From the NCBI GenBank assembly GCA_026874595.1, contig CM049309.1, positions 3,384,076 to 3,448,075 of the forward strand: 64,000 bases of DNA, read 5' to 3'. The position numbers were made by a program, and so were the translations under genes. The DNA is from Sipunculus nudus. Its lineage: Eukaryota > Annelida > Sipuncula > Golfingiida > Sipunculidae. Below are positions 60,707-64,000 of the stretch, piece by piece (within the stretch, counting starts at the first letter, position 1; each line of letters opens with the position of its first letter). The notes beneath the pieces were generated by a model. It searched no databases, was not told the DNA's origin, and worked only from the letters and a program-made list of their open reading frames with translations.

Positions 60707-61500
60707 TGTTACGGAAACTATTTTACAAAAGATCACGTAATCGTGACGAGCATACATTTTTGTTACCGAGACAAAAACAATCAGATTAGGCAGCGTGAAA
60801 TGTCTGAGGGAATGAATGAAAAATTCAGTGTTTTTTTCCTTAACAAATAATTATAATTTATTTTTAGAACAATTCTAATATTACAATACACTAAATCAAT
60901 ACAATTACACAGCATAACAATAACAAAAATGTATAGTACCAGAGTGTCCGGATCATAGGCTTTTCTGGATACCACCACTGTCACAGCTCAACAAGAGTCC
61001 TTTAACACAAGTAATCCAGATGAACAGTTCATGTAAATCTACTCAGAGAACAGTCCGACTTAATCTAAAAAATAATCTGTTGTAATCCAAAAGTGAAGTT
61101 CTGTAATCCCACAGGCAAATTGAAGACCATCCTTTTAAAAAGTTGAAATTATCGGAAAGGTCCTAGCAAAACTGACTAGAGAGTCACACTCTTCCGTGTC
61201 CGCTGGTATTTTATTCTCCCCCGGCTCTAAACACAGCCCCTATTTATAGCTTTTTAGAAGCCCAGAAACTTCCATATTCACGAACATTCCAAAGAACACA
61301 ACAATACACACGCGCCCACATCGGATGAACAGACCCGAAAATTCCAGACTACACCGGGAACTGAGTTAACACTCCGAGAGAGTTCAGAAAGAGCGGTTAT
61401 TTATAGCAGCGCACAGGGTATGCGCTTAACACGAATCAAAATGCCTAGCACGAGCCAAGTTATGTTATATATCGCGCATAATAAACAGAAACCTGTAATA
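60707..61500 (-). mobile_element. Solo LTR, copy 2 (794 bp)
   Basis: Same family as 11927-12869, in opposite orientation. Plus-strand ends are TGTTACGGA (60707) and CCTGTAATA (61500; one base of the TG end has mutated). The exact 4-bp duplication CTTA flanks it at 60703-60706 and 61501-61504. Its TATAAATA is at 61248-61241, followed as in copy 1 by GGGGC and a CCAGCGGACACGGA block. AATAAA-type signals occur near the 3' end. It lacks the expanded ATACTG repeats of copy 1, which explains part of the length difference. Confidence 0.88.
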
Positions 61501-61504
61501 CTTA

Positions 61505-64000
61505 TCACACAATAGGAATTCGTTAATAATAACTACATGATCACCTACGAGGAATCCAAATTAAAAAAATGAATACAACATATTTAGAAGAGGAAAGGCT
61601 TTGTTAACGTGCTAAGAATTTATTCCGAACTGCGTAGGATTTATTTGAGGAGCTGATGTGTATAGTGTCGATTTTATTGTCCTATAATTGACGTCATTTG
61701 TTTTGTTTCCTTTACAGCATATATTGCACAGATATACCATAAGGACACTGCAGCTCTGTATTCTGGGTCTATTATATTTATTAGTATTACTTTTTATTAC
61801 TAATATTTAAATGTCAGATAATCAGAAACTATATATGGATGTAATTAAACCATTCATCAGGGATTAGCATATCAGATACAGCTAAGATTAAAGAGAGGCG
61901 TGAACTAGGTGGGTTTTTAGAAATTTCATATGTACGGTAAAATATGTGTTTTCTTTCTTTCGCATTGCGGATTAAAATTTACCACATGTGGGGTTCGTTT
62001 CTCTGGAAACACAATGTTCATAACGGATGACCACTTTTGTAAGCTAATTATATTTCTTTTAGCAAAACTGTTTTTGAGCTTAATTGTATTTCACCTGCTA
62101 ATGGCTAGAGGCCGCTCAAATTCACGTAATGAGGACTTAACACAGATGACGGTGCGAAATGTTATCGAGTGATATGGCCTGAATCAGATAATCACCACTC
62201 ATAATTAGGTTACTTGATTGAGAACACACAAACTAATGTGTCTTTATTAGTTTTCATTTAATTCAGCACGATTATACGAATATTATTGGTAAAGCTACTA
62301 TTACCGCGCGGTAATTAATGACATTTTACATCTAGTCCGTATCTCAATCAGGATTACGAATTTTGTTGACTGGTAATCAAGTAAATATATTAGATTTTAA
62401 GAAGTAATTTTTGGAATAAAATGACACAATTAATCTAGGAAATCCTCAGTGCATATACGCTTATTTTTTCTCTCCTTAATCATCGTAAATAAAACTTCTG
62501 TAAAATGATAATACTTACGCCTGGGAAGGAGTGTATGTTTTCTCTGGTTTGTTTTCTAGTTTGCATTGGCGGAGGCATGCGCTCCGGTGAATGCGATTTA
62601 GCTTAAATTTTAAAATTTTCTATTTGTACATGGACAATCTTTTGTATCTTATTCATGAGAATGTTATTCATGTCTGGCCTGTGGTGCCCACTTAAAGCTA
62701 CTTGAAAATTGCAAAACATTTTCGCAACACATCGGAGTTTCCTCGCTTTTAAAAATGTTCACTTGGAGCAGACATAATGGTACAACATTTTACACTCTTC
62801 TTATCAGTTACCTTATCTTTGGAAAGTCGCGTTCTGGCACTATGTAAACAATTAATCTAATACAAAAATTTACAAATCCATGGTTTACACATTAATACTG
62901 TATTCATCATGATATCCTGAGAATTAATTATAAGAAATTGCGCAGAATTATTTCCGGTACTTTTGCTGACTGACACCTCTTTGTTTGATAGTTTACTTTT
63001 GATCTTCGTCCACTGAGTGTTACGTCACAGGCGATTCACAGTCTCTTTCCAAAAACTACAATGCAGTATTTCCATGCAGTATACACGTCCCCTTTTTATT
63101 GATATTTTCTTAATAAAAGCTTATGTTGATAAAAATAACAGACTGAATCAATAATCGATTTAATATTTGCATGTACTCAGGGAATAACGATAAGATAACA
63201 CTTTTCAGGATGACCTCTTTAAAGGATTTCAGCAGCACTTAATGAGGATTGGGTAGATTGGTTTACAAGTATGGTCGTTTCGATGCATGATCCCCCAACA
63301 CATAGAAAAACAACACACACACACATAAAAAATAAAACCTGGAACAATGGGCCGGAGTAAGTGTCAGCCGAAGAAAAGTCTATCCCAGCATCTGACTAAA
63401 TCAGGTTCTTTTTCCATACAGCTTGTCACATTAGAAGCTGGCTACACGGGTTCATGTCAAGGTGTTTGAAGATACATGACATCGTCTCTAGAAAAGATAT
63501 ATCTTTCATTTCATTAAACGAAGAATTGCATAAGTCTTGTCACTTTATGTGCTAAAAGAACACATTTTACGGGCCCAAAACGGGAGATGTGCGTTAAGAT
63601 TGGCGTCGTCAGTTCGGAACGGTGGCGTAGATACTAAAAGTTCCTCATATATCTGTCACAACTGACCCCTCGCTAGTATACAAGTTGTTGAGGGAAGTTT
63701 TTATTTATATATATATTCCTTTATCGGTCTAAGTCCATCCCGGTTTATTATTATCTATAGGGAAAGGATATTTGATTTGACAGCTTTTAAGCTGAGCTCA
63801 TGCTGAATTTCTTCGATATAAAATAACCCAAAGCTGCTTATTTTTTACTACGTCACATCAGCCCCATACGATTCCTCTAACATGTGTCCACATATGTTTT
63901 AGTGACACTTTATTTTTATTAATTTCCTAGAGACAGCATATGGAAGTGACGGCCTTATATACAGTTAGTAAAATGAAAACTGATTTCTCATATTTTAAAA
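61505..64000. other. AT-rich DNA to the window end
   Basis: A MITE-end fragment lies at 62567-62585. Short open frames only; the one at 61930-62172 has a hydrophobic patch but no domain. No gene supported. Confidence 0.45.

Overview
The window looks like nuclear DNA of an invertebrate animal, most likely a bivalve mollusc or another marine lophotrochozoan. It is AT-rich and gene-poor, with long introns, GT-AG splice sites, a tRNA-derived SINE, many non-autonomous DNA transposons, (TA)n runs and poly-G tracts. The taxon is an inference from this style; no sequence here fixes the species.

One gene can be assembled in full. It is a class A (rhodopsin-type) neuropeptide G-protein-coupled receptor on the minus strand. 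Its coding exons are 21901-21625, 6947-6852 and 4762-4065. The middle exon is only 96 nt and was found by searching for the missing TM2/ECL1/TM3 segment. The three pieces join in frame (phase 1 at both junctions) into 1071 nt, or 356 residues plus stop, with every class A landmark present. The introns are 14.7 kb and 2.1 kb, and the large one is filled with mobile elements.

Everything else I can support is repeat biology. From left to right: a diverged repeat (0.05-0.42 kb, related to 4.8-5.1 kb); a 393-bp tRNA-SINE with a 15-bp target duplication (1.05-1.44 kb); poly-G/GGATCC repeats (1.6-2.7 kb); the GPCR last exon (4.1-4.8 kb) and middle exon (6.9 kb); a tandem-repeat-cored element with hairpin ends (7.5-8.4 kb); a solo LTR (11.9-12.9 kb); a 30-bp minisatellite (20.06-20.53 kb); the GPCR first exon (21.6-21.9 kb); a foldback element (23.4-23.8 kb); and a nearly perfect 871-bp tandem duplication (24.0-25.75 kb). 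Next come two tandem segmental duplications: A at about 25.6-33.2 kb and B at about 34.2-38.5 kb. Each was interrupted in one copy only by a transposon (3.4 kb and 1.77 kb), so the sister copy keeps the empty site. They are followed by a long inverted repeat with arms of about 670 bp (39.04-42.38 kb), two copies of one MITE (41.03 and 59.28 kb), a second inverted solo LTR of the same family (60.7-61.5 kb), and a TGCCTCCGCC-type MITE (57.8-58.2 kb).

A few unassigned open frames (46.34, 53.23, 59.81, 60.25 kb) have some protein-like character, but I recognise none of them. Most other open frames are short and lie in AT-rich or repetitive DNA. No rRNA, functional tRNA or CRISPR was seen.
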